From contig NZ_PYNW01000006.1 of assembly GCF_003026105.1 (NCBI RefSeq), forward strand, positions 124,001-188,000: a stretch of DNA of 64,000 nt. The letters are read 5' to 3'. Shown piece after piece: positions 52,000 through 62,376 of the stretch (its first letter is position 1; every line of letters starts with the position of its first letter). The position numbers and the translations under genes are program-made. The notes beneath the pieces were generated by a model that saw only the letters and a program-made list of their open reading frames with translations, did no database searches and was not told the DNA's origin. Source of the stretch: Photobacterium sp. GB-56 (lineage in GTDB: Bacteria > Pseudomonadota > Gammaproteobacteria > Enterobacterales > Vibrionaceae).

Positions 52000-52268
52000 C
52001 TGTCCAACGCGAATTATTTATTAAAAACCGACTCGGCTTACACGCACGCGCGGCAATTAAACTGGTTGAACTAGCACAAAGCTTTACCGCAGTGATCACC
52101 GTGAGTAATGCTGATGTATCAGCCACTGCTGACAGTGTCATGGGGCTTTTAATGCTTGATTCTGCGCAAGGACAAAAAATCATGGTAAGTGCTGAAGGTT
52201 TAGACGAAGTCTCAGCACTTAACGCTATTTCCGCTTTAATTGAAGCCGGATTTGATGAAGAAAATTAA
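51996..52268 (+). CDS. ptsO: Phosphocarrier protein NPr
   Basis: NPr is the HPr-like protein that carries phosphate from EI-Ntr to PtsN. The 90 aa have the active His16 in [10 protein letters not shown] and the region around [15 protein letters not shown] that replaces the regulatory Ser site of HPr. The start overlaps the rapZ stop by 4 bases. It ends the rpoN operon; I see no clear terminator behind it. Confidence 0.96.
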   Translation: MTVQRELFIKNRLGLHARAAIKLVELAQSFTAVITVSNADVSATADSVMGLLMLDSAQGQKIMVSAEGLDEVSALNAISALIEAGFDEEN

Positions 52269-52557
52269 ACATTACGTTTAAGACTCAATGCCACTCACTT
52301 TTCAATTACACTTTAAATAATTTTCTCATGTGTCATTGACAACTAAATCTGAAATTCTGCTTTAATTATCGCTATTATTAATAACTCTGTAGGCAACTGG
52401 TGATAACTTTCCGTTAAATAACCGAGTAATTGTGTATGTGATATATATGAGAAGGATAAATCTACTCATTATACGTAAAACATGTGAGACAAAAGCTAGG
52501 TGATTACGTTAAAATTCAACTTATTGCGCCATCAAAATATAAGTGGGCCTAATACCT
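52269..52557 (+). other. 289-base AT-rich region between ptsO and mgtE
   Basis: No gene is seen. The stretch probably contains the mgtE promoter and leader. I looked for an M-box magnesium riboswitch; only the fragment GCTAGGTGA (52495-52503) resembles it, and the rest of the consensus is absent. Confidence 0.5.
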
Positions 52558-53919
52558 ATGGCGGATGTATTAGAACAAGATCAAACCCATCAACGACTCC
52601 AAGAAGTTAATACTGCATTAGAAAATGGCATGTTTGTCCATGTTCGCCGACTCCTTCAAGAAATGGAGCCGGAAGATATTGCACATCTGTTGGAAGCCTC
52701 TCCTCCGAAAGAACGTCAAGTACTATGGCAACTGACCGATCCTGAAGAGCAAGGTGAAATCCTTGATGAACTATCTGAAGATGTAAAAGATGGTATCGTC
52801 TCGCAAATGGAGCCAGAGAAACTGGCTGCTGTGACCGAGGGGATGGAAAGCGATGATGTCGCTTATGTACTGCGTAGTCTTCCTGATGAACGTTATCAAG
52901 AAGTACTGGCGCAAATGGATAGCACTGACCGTCATCGTATCGAGAAAGCGCTCGCGTACCCTGAAGATACTGCTGGCGGTATGATGAGTACCGACTTCAT
53001 CACCATTCGTGGTGATGTTACCGCTGATGTTGTCTTACGTTATTTGCGTATGCGAGGCGAGTTACCTGAAGCGACAGATGCTTTATATGTCGTTGATAGC
53101 AACGAAACCTTAATAGGCCATTTATCTCTTGCTGCACTAATTACGACACAGCCTGATATTGAAATCAAAGATGTGATGGAAGATGCAGATGAAGCCATTC
53201 CTGTCGATATGCCTGACAGTGAAATCGCCAATTTGTTTGAACGTCGTAACTGGGTTTCAGCACCTGTTGTCGATCAAAATAATCTATTACTTGGTCGTAT
53301 TACTATCGATGACGTGGTCGATCTCATTCGTGAAGAAGCCGAACACTCAATGATGAGTATGGCGGGTATGGACGATGACGAAGATACCTTTGCGCCAGTT
53401 TTAAAATCAGCCAAAAGTCGTAGTATTTGGTTAGGTGTTAACGTATTAACAGCACTCGCTGCAGCCTCTGTTTCCAACATGTTTGAAAACACTTTACAAC
53501 AGATGGCTACTGTTGCTGTATTGATGACTATCGTTCCCTCAATGGGTGGCGTTGCCGGTAACCAAACCGTTGCTCTGGTTATTCGTGGTTTAGCTGTCGG
53601 TCACATCGGTGATACCAACACCCGCTGGCTACTAAGTAAAGAGGCCCGTGTTGGTTTAATTAATGGCTTTATATGGGCGTTAATTATCGGTGCGGTTGTC
53701 GTTGTTTGGAAAGGCAGTTTAATGCTAGGTGCTATTATGGCCGGTGCAATGCTTGCGAACTTATTTGTCGCTGGTGTCGCTGGTGTTTTGATCCCGATTG
53801 GATTGAAAAAGCTCAAGATCGATCCAGCATTAGCTGGCGGTATGGCATTAACGACGTGTACTGATATTGTCGGTTTAATGGTATTCCTTGGTCTTGCGAC
53901 TATCTTCATTACCCCCTAA
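52558..53919 (+). CDS. mgtE: Magnesium transporter / channel MgtE
   Basis: MgtE is a dimeric Mg2+ channel gated by its cytoplasmic magnesium sensor. From ATG 52558 (MADVLEQDQTHQRLQEVNTA) it has 453 aa; an upstream in-frame GTG at 52543 is less likely. The order is an acidic N domain (about 35-130), two CBS domains (about 135-255), and five membrane helices (about 290-450) containing VPSMGGVAGNQT and the pore-lining AGGMALTTCTDIVG. It is transcribed alone up to a strong terminator. Confidence 0.96.
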   Translation: MADVLEQDQTHQRLQEVNTALENGMFVHVRRLLQEMEPEDIAHLLEASPPKERQVLWQLTDPEEQGEILDELSEDVKDGIVSQMEPEKLAAVTEGMESDDVAYVLRSLPDERYQEVLAQMDSTDRHRIEKALAYPEDTAGGMMSTDFITIRGDVTADVVLRYLRMRGELPEATDALYVVDSNETLIGHLSLAALITTQPDIEIKDVMEDADEAIPVDMPDSEIANLFERRNWVSAPVVDQNNLLLGRITIDDVVDLIREEAEHSMMSMAGMDDDEDTFAPVLKSAKSRSIWLGVNVLTALAAASVSNMFENTLQQMATVAVLMTIVPSMGGVAGNQTVALVIRGLAVGHIGDTNTRWLLSKEARVGLINGFIWALIIGAVVVVWKGSLMLGAIMAGAMLANLFVAGVAGVLIPIGLKKLKIDPALAGGMALTTCTDIVGLMVFLGLATIFITP

Positions 53920-53952
53920 AAACAGCCCTTTCCTGTAATATGAATAAATAAA

Positions 53953-53983
53953 AAAAGCCCGAATCAACATGATTCGGGCTTTT
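53953..53983. terminator. Bidirectional terminator between mgtE and pmbA
   Basis: AAAAGCCCGAATC (53953-53965) and GATTCGGGCTTTT (53971-53983) form a perfect 13-bp stem with a 5-base loop, serving both convergent genes. Confidence 0.93.
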
Positions 53984-54006
53984 CGTTTTAATCAATTTAG
54001 CAAAAA

Positions 54007-55350
54007 TTACTCACCAGCAATCTTCATTGAATCTAATAACATCGAGCCAGTTAAGATCTGACTGCGAGTTTCAGTATCATTACCAATAGCAACGATATTC
54101 TGCATCATATCTTTTAAATTGCCAGCAATCGTAATTTCAGACACTGGATATTGAATTTGGCCGTTCTCAACCCAGAAACCCGCAGCGCCACGCGAGTAAT
54201 CTCCTGTTACGATGTTCACACCTTGGCCCATTAGCTCTGTGACCAATAAACCACGATCCATCTTCTTCAGCATTTGCTCAAAAGACTCACCGGTCGATTT
54301 CACCATCCAGTTATGAATACCACCCGCATGACCTGTTGGTTGCATATTCATTTTACGGGCAGCGTAGCTGGTCAATAAGTAAGTTTGTAGCACACCATCG
54401 GTAATGATTTCACGGTCATAAGTGGCTAAACCTTCGCTATCAAACGGGGTACTCGCCATACCACGTAAAATATGTGGACGCTCGCTAATACCTAACCACT
54501 CAGGGAAAATTTGCTCACCTAACTTATCAACCAAGAAAGAAGATTTACGGTACAGATTAGCACCACTGATCCCCATCACTAAGTGACCAAACAAGCCTGT
54601 GGCAATATCCGCTGCAAACATCACAGGTGCTTCACGGGTTGTCAGTTTCTGCGCATCAACACGCCCCACTGTACGCTCAGCTGCATGGCGACCCACACGC
54701 TCTGGTGTCCACATCTCAGAGGCTAAACGTGAAGTGGTGTAGCTGTAATCTCGCTCCATCTCACCATTTTTACCTTCCGCTATCACACAACAACTGATGC
54801 TGTGACGACTTGAGGCATAACTTGCCAACATGCCGTGGCTGTTTCCATAAACACGGACACCGTAATGGCTATCATAGCTTGCGCCATCACTTTGTTTAAT
54901 TCGAGGATCATAAGCTAATGCGGCTTCTTCTGCAGCAATAGCAATCGCGGCTGCGCGATCGGGCTCTGGCTCATCTGGGTGGAATAAATCCAAATCAGGA
55001 ATATCACGTGCCATTAACTCTTTCGGACCTGGCCCTGCAAAAGGATCTTCTGAAGTGTAATTAGCAATATCCAGTGCGGCTGCTACTGTCTGAGCAATTG
55101 CTGATTCACTTAAATCAGAAGTTGATGCGCTGCCTTTGCGATTTCCGCGATAAACAGTGATCCCTAATGCGCCATCACTATTAAATTCAACATTCTCAAC
55201 ATCACACATACGTGTAGAGACACTGATCCCTGTTGTTTTGTTAATGGCTACTTCGGCGGCATCCGCTTGTTTACCGGCGACTTCCAGTGCTTTCGCAACC
55301 GCAGCTTCCAGTTCAACACGCTGCTGGGCTACCTGTTCTCTTACGTCCAT
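54007..55350 (-). CDS. pmbA: Metalloprotease subunit TldE (PmbA)
   Basis: TldE pairs with TldD to form a peptide-degrading protease; in E. coli it matures microcin B17 and degrades CcdA. The 447 aa match Pmb[31 protein letters not shown], and C-terminal [15 protein letters not shown] and [13 protein letters not shown]. It lacks the HExxxH motif, which TldD supplies. It is divergent from darP; its partner tldD lies 0.7 kb away. Confidence 0.96.
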   Translation of the reverse strand: MDVREQVAQQRVELEAAVAKALEVAGKQADAAEVAINKTTGISVSTRMCDVENVEFNSDGALGITVYRGNRKGSASTSDLSESAIAQTVAAALDIANYTSEDPFAGPGPKELMARDIPDLDLFHPDEPEPDRAAAIAIAAEEAALAYDPRIKQSDGASYDSHYGVRVYGNSHGMLASYASSRHSISCCVIAEGKNGEMERDYSYTTSRLASEMWTPERVGRHAAERTVGRVDAQKLTTREAPVMFAADIATGLFGHLVMGISGANLYRKSSFLVDKLGEQIFPEWLGISERPHILRGMASTPFDSEGLATYDREIITDGVLQTYLLTSYAARKMNMQPTGHAGGIHNWMVKSTGESFEQMLKKMDRGLLVTELMGQGVNIVTGDYSRGAAGFWVENGQIQYPVSEITIAGNLKDMMQNIVAIGNDTETRSQILTGSMLLDSMKIAGE

Positions 55351-55463
55351 ACAATCACTTAAGGTTAGAGTTTTGCTTATTGGTTATAGAATAATGTAAT
55401 TTACGCCCAAAATCGTTATTAAACTGATAAAATAGAGCTATTGATAGTGTTAGTGAGCCCATT

Positions 55464-55991
55464 ATGAGCCGTAAAAACAAGAAAGCCCCTTGGGATGAAG
55501 AAGAAGAAATCATCTGGGTAAGTAAATCCGAGATGAAACGCGACATGGATGCGCTACAAAAAATTGGTGAAGAGTTAGTTGAATTAACACCTAATGCACT
55601 CGCTAAGATGCCTCTTGATGACGAAATGATGGATGCAATTAAAGACGCTCAGCGCTTTAATAAAGAAGCACGTCGTCGTCAACTTCAATATATCGGTAAG
55701 CAAATGCGCTTTATCGACATTGAACCAATCCAAGCGGCACTCGATAAATTACGTAATAAGCACTCTCAGCATACTGTTGCGCTGAAAAAGCTTGAGCTAA
55801 AACGGGATAAGTTAATCGAAAATGGCGATAGCATGATCAATGCTATCTTGGTCGATCACCCAGATGCTGATCGCCAACATTTACGCCAGCTTGTTCGCCA
55901 AGCAACAAAAGAAAAATCACAAGAGAAGCCAGGTAAGGCTTACCGTGAAATTTTCCAATACCTTAAATCTTTATACCTAGAAGATAAGTGA
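55464..55991 (+). CDS. darP: Ribosome-associated protein DarP (YjgA)
   Basis: DarP is a dual-action assembly factor that helps late 50S maturation in E. coli. The 175 aa are highly charged and mostly helical, with the family blocks [20 protein letters not shown] (about 8-27), [15 protein letters not shown] sequence near 48 and [17 protein letters not shown]. It is divergent from pmbA, the usual arrangement. Confidence 0.95.
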   Translation: MSRKNKKAPWDEEEEIIWVSKSEMKRDMDALQKIGEELVELTPNALAKMPLDDEMMDAIKDAQRFNKEARRRQLQYIGKQMRFIDIEPIQAALDKLRNKHSQHTVALKKLELKRDKLIENGDSMINAILVDHPDADRQHLRQLVRQATKEKSQEKPGKAYREIFQYLKSLYLEDK

Positions 55992-56028
55992 TCACTCACC
56001 TCTTTTCGTTGTGATAAAGTAAAAATAA

Positions 56029-56063
56029 AAAAAGCCAGCAGGAATTATTCATGCTGGCTTTTT
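56029..56063. terminator. Bidirectional terminator between darP and tldD
   Basis: AAAAAGCCAGCA-type repeat (56029-56040) pairs with TGCTGGCTTTTT (56052-56063) over an 11-base loop, with A and T tracts on both sides. Confidence 0.88.
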
Positions 56064-56090
56064 CTTTATCAAATAGACGTGCGAGAAGAT

Positions 56091-57536
56091 TTACTCAGTG
56101 CCGCCTACTGTCATTGAATCAATTTTCAGGGTTGGCTGACCAACACCCACAGGTACACTTTGTCCCGCTTTACCACACACACCCACACCACGGTCGATAT
56201 CTAAGTCATTACCAACCATAGAAACTTGCTGCATCGCTTCAATACCGCTACCAATTAAAGTTGCGCCTTTAATTGGACGAGTGATCTTACCGTTTTCAAT
56301 TAAGTAAGCTTCTGATGCAGAGAATACAAATTTCCCCGATGTGATATCGACCTGACCACCACCGAAGTTAGGGGCGTAGATGCCTTTCTTCACGCTGGAA
56401 ATAATTTCTTCTGGTGTATGTTCACCAGGCAGCATGTAAGTGTTTGTCATGCGAGGCATAGGTAAATGCGCATATGACTCACGACGACCATTACCAGTAG
56501 GCGCTACGCCCATTAGACGTGCGTTAAGCTTATCTTGCATGTAGCCTTTTAGCTTACCGCCTTCCACCAGCACATTGTATTGTGAAGGTGTTCCTTCATC
56601 ATCAATGTTAATAGAGCCTCGACGATCAACCAGTGTACCGTCATCGACAATGGTACATAACGGTGATGTGACTTGCTCACCTAACTGACCAGAGAACATC
56701 GATGAACCTTTACGGTTAAAGTCGCCTTCAAGGCCATGGCCGACAGCTTCGTGTAATAACACGCCAGGCCAACCCGCTCCTAAAACCACCGGCATGGTAC
56801 CTGCAGGGGCAGCGTCTGCTTCTAGGTTAATCAATGCTTGGCGGATAGCTTCATCAGCAAAATACAATGCTTGGCTTTTACCATCGGTTTCAGTTAAGAA
56901 CATTTCATAACCGTAACGACCACCGCCACCGGCACTACCACGCTCACGTTTATCGCCTTTTTCAACCAGAACACTGATAGATAAACGAACAAGCGGGCGA
57001 ATATCTGCCGCATAAGTGCCATCAAGCGCGGCAACTAACACCTCTTCATAGACACCATTGATGCTAACCGACACTTCCGTGACTAATGGCTCTTTAGTAC
57101 GAATATAAAGATCAATTTCTTCCAGTAATGCAATTTTTTGGAATTTATCAAGACTGCCTAATGGATTAATAGGGGCATAAATACCTGATGGTGTTAGTGG
57201 GCTGAAAGTTTGTACTTTGCCACTTCCCCCTTGGCGCACAATACCACGTGCCGCTTTGGCACTTTGCGTTAGTGCCAATAGGTTTATTTGATCAGAATAT
57301 GCAAAACCTGTTTTCTCGCCAGCAACCGCACGTACACCTACACCACGATCGATATTAAACGAACCATCTTTAATAATACTGTCTTCCAGTACTAACGACT
57401 CATGCCAGCAAGATTGGAAATAAATATCGGCATAATCCACATCTCTTGCTGCAATTAGCCCAAGGATATTATGCAGTTCATCACGGCCAAGACCTGATTG
57501 GTCTAGCATGGTATTTTCTACGGTGTTAAGGGTCAT
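56091..57536 (-). CDS. tldD: Metalloprotease subunit TldD
   Basis: TldD is the zinc-bearing half of the TldD/TldE protease. The 481 aa show the zinc motif HEAVGH (H262, E263, H267), [18 protein letters not shown] near 65-82, and the conserved [18 protein letters not shown] block near 360, with the third ligand Cys expected in the C-terminal [19 protein letters not shown]. It is followed upstream by the nitrilase gene and yhdP in the order known from E. coli relatives. Confidence 0.97.
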   Translation of the reverse strand: MTLNTVENTMLDQSGLGRDELHNILGLIAARDVDYADIYFQSCWHESLVLEDSIIKDGSFNIDRGVGVRAVAGEKTGFAYSDQINLLALTQSAKAARGIVRQGGSGKVQTFSPLTPSGIYAPINPLGSLDKFQKIALLEEIDLYIRTKEPLVTEVSVSINGVYEEVLVAALDGTYAADIRPLVRLSISVLVEKGDKRERGSAGGGGRYGYEMFLTETDGKSQALYFADEAIRQALINLEADAAPAGTMPVVLGAGWPGVLLHEAVGHGLEGDFNRKGSSMFSGQLGEQVTSPLCTIVDDGTLVDRRGSINIDDEGTPSQYNVLVEGGKLKGYMQDKLNARLMGVAPTGNGRRESYAHLPMPRMTNTYMLPGEHTPEEIISSVKKGIYAPNFGGGQVDITSGKFVFSASEAYLIENGKITRPIKGATLIGSGIEAMQQVSMVGNDLDIDRGVGVCGKAGQSVPVGVGQPTLKIDSMTVGGTE

Positions 57537-57555
57537 TAATTTGCTCTTAAATTAT

Positions 57556-58374
57556 TTAGCGCGGTTGAACATAAAATTTAGTATGTTCAGCAACAGGCAT
57601 GTTGGCGCGGATCTTCTCAGATAATTGTAAATCAATATTGGCAGTCAGAACACCGGTGCCTTGCTGCTGACAGGCAACAATTTGCCCCCAAGGATCAATA
57701 ATCATTGAGTGGCCCCATGTTTCTCGCCCTTCATTATGCTCGCCCCATTGTGCAGCGGCAATCACCCAACACTGAGTTTCAATAGCACGAGCTCGTAATA
57801 ATACTTCCCAATGCGCTTTACCTGTTAACTTAGTAAACGCTGCGGGCACAACAATAATATCAGCGCCTTGTGCGCGTAATGCACTATATTGCAATGGAAA
57901 TCTTACATCATAGCAAATCGACATCCCGATATTGCCATACGGTGTTTTTACGACTTTAAGCTCATCACCCGCTTTAAAAGTATCAGACTCTCGATAGCTA
58001 CGGTGTTTATCGGCAACATCGACATCGAACATATGCAGCTTATTATAATGTTCTTGGAGTTGGCCTTTATCGTTATATAACAAGCTGGTTGATGTGATTG
58101 AACCATCGGGTTGTAAGATAGGCATTGAGCCCAGTAAAAGCCAAATGCCTAACTTTTCAGTTAATGCTGATAATTCTTTTTGAAATGGGCCGTCATTGAG
58201 AGGTTCAGCCCATTTCTGGTAATCTGCTTTACTACCAAAAACTAAGGTATTTTCAGGAGTAACAACCAATTTAGCCCCTTGTAGCTGAAGCCCTTTCACT
58301 TTCTTTTTTAATTTAGTGAGATTATGTTCAGGATCGGCTCCCGAATTCATTTGTACTAAACCAATCTTCGCCAT
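57556..58374 (-). CDS. Carbon-nitrogen hydrolase (Nit/nitrilase superfamily)
   Basis: The start MAKIGLVQMNSGADPEHNLT gives 272 aa; eight upstream codons are open. The Glu-Lys-Cys triad is visible: E in VVTPENTLV (about 44), K in YNKLHMFDVDV (about 115) and C in GMSICYDVRFPLQY (about 153). It resembles the Nit1 / deaminated-glutathione amidase branch rather than true nitrilases; the substrate is inference. It starts 84 bases or so behind yhdP and ends 20 before tldD, so the genes are probably co-transcribed. Confidence 0.9.
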   Translation of the reverse strand: MAKIGLVQMNSGADPEHNLTKLKKKVKGLQLQGAKLVVTPENTLVFGSKADYQKWAEPLNDGPFQKELSALTEKLGIWLLLGSMPILQPDGSITSTSLLYNDKGQLQEHYNKLHMFDVDVADKHRSYRESDTFKAGDELKVVKTPYGNIGMSICYDVRFPLQYSALRAQGADIIVVPAAFTKLTGKAHWEVLLRARAIETQCWVIAAAQWGEHNEGRETWGHSMIIDPWGQIVACQQQGTGVLTANIDLQLSEKIRANMPVAEHTKFYVQPR

Positions 58375-58481
58375 GACCTTCTCCCTGGGCCTATACACTT
58401 GTTATACTCAACATATAACGTATTTATTACTATCTCTTTGTTGTACCACTGATAAAAATTAACGCAACCCATTCATTTAGC

Positions 58482-61400
58482 TTACTCATCAGGCACAGTA
58501 TACTCACCAGATAAGCGTGAGCGCTCTACAACGTTCGGAGCTTCAATCGAACCCGTTACTTGATAATTAACCTGAGTGATCACATCTAACACGGGTGATA
58601 ACACCGTTGAAATAGCTAACACATATAACGCTGTTTGTGGCGCAACAGCAAAAGCGGTTAAAACAGGTAAGCCCGAGGTAAAGTCAGGAATAAACTTCAC
58701 ATTTGCATCGACCTTTTCATTCACCAGATCAACCTTACCTTTAATGTACATATCACCGGCTAATGCTTGCATCTTGATATCGTTACTATCAAAGGTGCCT
58801 TGCTTAATTATTCCTGTTCCTTTGATATAGTTAAACGCTAAGCCATTATCAAATACCCCCGAGAAATCGAGCTGCATTTTTCGAATAATAGAATCTAAAC
58901 TAAACAGGCCAAGCAATCGTCCTGCGCCAAATGCGCCACTGACTAGCCCTTTGCCAATATCTGTTTTCACCTTGCCATTTAATGTTCGGCGATCCATCGC
59001 CCAAGGTGATCCTTGCCATGCGGCTGAAATACTCGTATCAAACGATGCATCTTGCACGCCACCTTCAATACCAAAGCGACCTAATAAATCGGAGCTATTG
59101 TCACCTTTCACCATGAAACTTAACGCCGAATGATTACGGTTATCTTTAAAATACCAACGTCCATTAGCATCTAATTTGATATTACCAGCATTAATATTGA
59201 ACGTTTTCAACGTTAATTGATTTGAGGACTTCTCAAGTACAGCATTGACTTGCCCTAATCGATAACCCTGTAGCCATGCATCCGATATCGTAAGTTTAAT
59301 AGCAGGGATCGCAGCCATTACCTTACGATCTAGCGCTGTGACTATCGGAGATAATAGAGAAGGCGCTTTTTTAGTAATATCAGCTTGCTGCTGAGTAACT
59401 GACTTTTTATCTAATTGTGGAAAGTTAAGATGAAGGGATTTAAAGATCGCATTCACTGTATTTTTCTGATCCCAAGTAATATAGCCTTCAGCTTGTCGGC
59501 TCTCTAATTTCGCGGACCACTGATGACCATGTTTGACATGCAAATTAACATCATTCCACACTAACCCGCCCAAGGTTAACTGCTTAACTTTTGCCTCTAT
59601 CTTGCTTGGAATCGGCCATACAATCCCCTCATTACCATGGCTTTTATTGGTGTTTGATTGTTGCCACTTATTCGCAAAAGCGATCCACGAATCAACATTG
59701 AATGCCTTAGTATCGATATTCACCACATGTCCAATACCTAATGATGACTGAATCTCTTTTTTACCAATCATCAAATCACTGGCTGCTAATTGTGGTTTTC
59801 CATCAATAAGGTTCACACGTGCTTGATAAGCCGCATCAGGCATCTGAAGTTGCCCATTAAAGCTTTGTGCATTGCCATCAACATTCACCGTCATAAACTG
59901 CGATTGATTGAGCTTAGGTTGATAAGATAACGGATAGGGTAAATCACTCTTAATGTGGGTAAGAGGTAATAGACTTTTTACTTTGTAAGTAAAATAATCA
60001 CCTTCTAAATCTACCTGGACATTTGTTTTCCAATCACTGGTTCCTGAAAGATAATGCAATAACTGTTTAGGAATATAAGGCTGCAATCGAGCGACTTGCC
60101 AATCACCAGCCACATCAACATTTACTCGATAATGATTGTTTGCAACATTATTACCCGTAAATCCAAGCCTAATCGGTTGATCAAATAATTTACCGCTTAA
60201 GTCTTCAGCCCTAATTTTGGCATTATCAAAGGTTAAACTACCGTAAGTATTATCAACAGTCAGAGCTGGTGTTCGTAAATCGATACGATTATTTTTAAAA
60301 AACACCTGACCTTTCGCATCCACATCACTGCCGTCAAAAGGTATATCAAGGGTTAATTTAGCTGTAACAGGCCCATTCACTCTCACTGTTTGTAATGCGC
60401 TCCCTACAGAATCGGCTAATGGCGTTTTCAACATGTACTCTGTAACATCTTTGCCACTAGCGGCAAGATCAAATGCTAGTTTCAAATGCCCATCAGGGGC
60501 TAATTTTGCCCCACCAACCACATTAGAGCCAACGGCTGATAACGTTTTTACATGACTGGCATCAATCGTCATACGATCATTTTTAAAGCCTAAATTAAGA
60601 TTGAGATCTGTTAATAATGGCCAATCAGGATCAAACTGAAATTTTGCTTTTTTCAGTGGGACTTTAACTTCAAAGACACCATCATGATTAGGATAAGGAA
60701 ATGTGTTTAAAGGACCAAACCAGAGCAGTTCAGCGTCTTTCACCGTACCGCCTTTTATCGCGGTAGCTAGATAATGGGTTAATTTATTACCAAGCGCTGG
60801 TCGAGGTAAATAACGCCATGTTTGCCCAGCATCTTTAACCGACGCTTCACCATAAAAAGCCAACCATGCAGGCGATTTTTGATAAAAATCGAGTCTAAAT
60901 TGCCCTTTTGCATTGAGATCTGGGGTGGCCACACTCAGTTTATCACTCCATAAACTGGTGCCGTGATTATCATGTTTCCAATATGCATCAATCGTCGCGT
61001 CATTGATGTTTAATGGTTTCGGAAAAACCTTACCATAAGGCAGAGCATCATCATCGACTCGAATTTTCACTGCACCTTGTGTTGTATCACCAGCAATACG
61101 CGCATTTAGCTTATTAATACCAGGTAGTAACTGCCACTGTTTAAATGCTAAATCATCAAGATTTAATGAAAAATGGATCGGCTTATCTTGCTCGCCAGCA
61201 ACCCGAATTTTTGTCACCAGCCCTGTCGGTTGTAACGCAGTGATCGCTTCCGTAATACTATTCGACTTGGGTAAAAAAGATCGCAATGGTAGTAATCGAT
61301 CTAATTTGATATTGGTCAGTGCGGCTTTCCAATTTACAGGCTGCCATTGCTTATTAAGTGAAAATTGCGCTGCGATATCAAATTTAGGCCACGATATCTT

Positions 61401-62354
61401 ATCGGTAGCTATATCAAATTGCTCGGTATCAATCCGCCATACGCGTTGCTGTTTATCGAAGGTGGGCTTTAGCGCAACAACGCCACCGTTAATAACAATT
61501 TGGTGTGATTTATGTTGGGTCGTCCAATCAATATGACTTTTGGCAAGTTGGATCATCGCTGAACTTATCGTGCCTTGATCTAACGATAACCACGCTTGCA
61601 TACTCAATTTACTGTCTGAAATATCAGCGACACCGGTAAATTTTTTATTTAACCATGGTGTGACCGAAATGTTTTTTCCTTTGAGATATAGCGTTCCATT
61701 CACACTAGACAAACCACCTTGTTCGGTAATGTCTGCTTTTACTTCAACTTGGCCTAATGGACTATTAATCAATCCAACGGAACCTTGAGCAAAATGATGC
61801 CCTCCCTCATTGCGCCAGTTAAGTTGTGTAACCGCTAGATGTAATGCTTTACCTGAAGGAGAAGGAACGGTAACCGTCGCGTTTTTTAATGTCACATTAT
61901 CAATACGCGTGAAAAAAAATTGCTCTAACCGTTTAACAAAAGAAATATCAGAAGAGGGTTTCGAAGCACGACGTGGAAGTTGTGTAATATCTAAATCGAA
62001 TTGCTCAATTTGGACATGTTTAAAGACGGGTCTAAATGTTAGCACTGACTGCCAGAAATCTAAATAGATCTCGGCTTGCCCAACCTTCACTAATGGTGCT
62101 GAATGATTATTTTCAGCCACCGATAATTGGTTAAATTTTATTTCGGGCCCCGATTGTAGCCAGCGCCCATCAATATTTTCTACCGATATTTGGGTATGTG
62201 TTTGCTGAGAAAGCCACTGCGCTATTGGCTGACGATAATGGTCAAGGTGAGGAAGAGAAAAGCGGAGAGTACTGATCAAAATAGCCAATGTTACTGCAAC
62301 AATAACCACTAACCACAATACACCACGTAAGGTTTTTGCCACCATACGGTTCAC
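58482..62354 (-). CDS. yhdP: AsmA-like lipid-transport protein YhdP
   Basis: YhdP is one of the large AsmA-like bridge proteins (with TamB and YdbH in E. coli) thought to carry phospholipids to the outer membrane. The 1290 aa match the family length: an N-terminal membrane helix (about 11-30, VLWLVVIVAVTLAILISTL), then a very long beta-rich periplasmic part with YhdP central repeats, and the conserved C-terminal block with DRRTLNGKVKTDIGKG, ALAGDMYIKGKVDL. The start may be the second Met (MVAK). Located between rng and the nitrilase gene as expected. Confidence 0.95.
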   Translation of the reverse strand: MNRMVAKTLRGVLWLVVIVAVTLAILISTLRFSLPHLDHYRQPIAQWLSQQTHTQISVENIDGRWLQSGPEIKFNQLSVAENNHSAPLVKVGQAEIYLDFWQSVLTFRPVFKHVQIEQFDLDITQLPRRASKPSSDISFVKRLEQFFFTRIDNVTLKNATVTVPSPSGKALHLAVTQLNWRNEGGHHFAQGSVGLINSPLGQVEVKADITEQGGLSSVNGTLYLKGKNISVTPWLNKKFTGVADISDSKLSMQAWLSLDQGTISSAMIQLAKSHIDWTTQHKSHQIVINGGVVALKPTFDKQQRVWRIDTEQFDIATDKISWPKFDIAAQFSLNKQWQPVNWKAALTNIKLDRLLPLRSFLPKSNSITEAITALQPTGLVTKIRVAGEQDKPIHFSLNLDDLAFKQWQLLPGINKLNARIAGDTTQGAVKIRVDDDALPYGKVFPKPLNINDATIDAYWKHDNHGTSLWSDKLSVATPDLNAKGQFRLDFYQKSPAWLAFYGEASVKDAGQTWRYLPRPALGNKLTHYLATAIKGGTVKDAELLWFGPLNTFPYPNHDGVFEVKVPLKKAKFQFDPDWPLLTDLNLNLGFKNDRMTIDASHVKTLSAVGSNVVGGAKLAPDGHLKLAFDLAASGKDVTEYMLKTPLADSVGSALQTVRVNGPVTAKLTLDIPFDGSDVDAKGQVFFKNNRIDLRTPALTVDNTYGSLTFDNAKIRAEDLSGKLFDQPIRLGFTGNNVANNHYRVNVDVAGDWQVARLQPYIPKQLLHYLSGTSDWKTNVQVDLEGDYFTYKVKSLLPLTHIKSDLPYPLSYQPKLNQSQFMTVNVDGNAQSFNGQLQMPDAAYQARVNLIDGKPQLAASDLMIGKKEIQSSLGIGHVVNIDTKAFNVDSWIAFANKWQQSNTNKSHGNEGIVWPIPSKIEAKVKQLTLGGLVWNDVNLHVKHGHQWSAKLESRQAEGYITWDQKNTVNAIFKSLHLNFPQLDKKSVTQQQADITKKAPSLLSPIVTALDRKVMAAIPAIKLTISDAWLQGYRLGQVNAVLEKSSNQLTLKTFNINAGNIKLDANGRWYFKDNRNHSALSFMVKGDNSSDLLGRFGIEGGVQDASFDTSISAAWQGSPWAMDRRTLNGKVKTDIGKGLVSGAFGAGRLLGLFSLDSIIRKMQLDFSGVFDNGLAFNYIKGTGIIKQGTFDSNDIKMQALAGDMYIKGKVDLVNEKVDANVKFIPDFTSGLPVLTAFAVAPQTALYVLAISTVLSPVLDVITQVNYQVTGSIEAPNVVERSRLSGEYTVPDE

Positions 62355-62376
62355 TGACTCTTCCCCATTGGTATCA

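Noticed and set aside
52495..52503. Possible M-box magnesium riboswitch upstream of mgtE
   Set aside because: Only a 9-base fragment resembles the consensus; the other conserved blocks of the M-box are absent.
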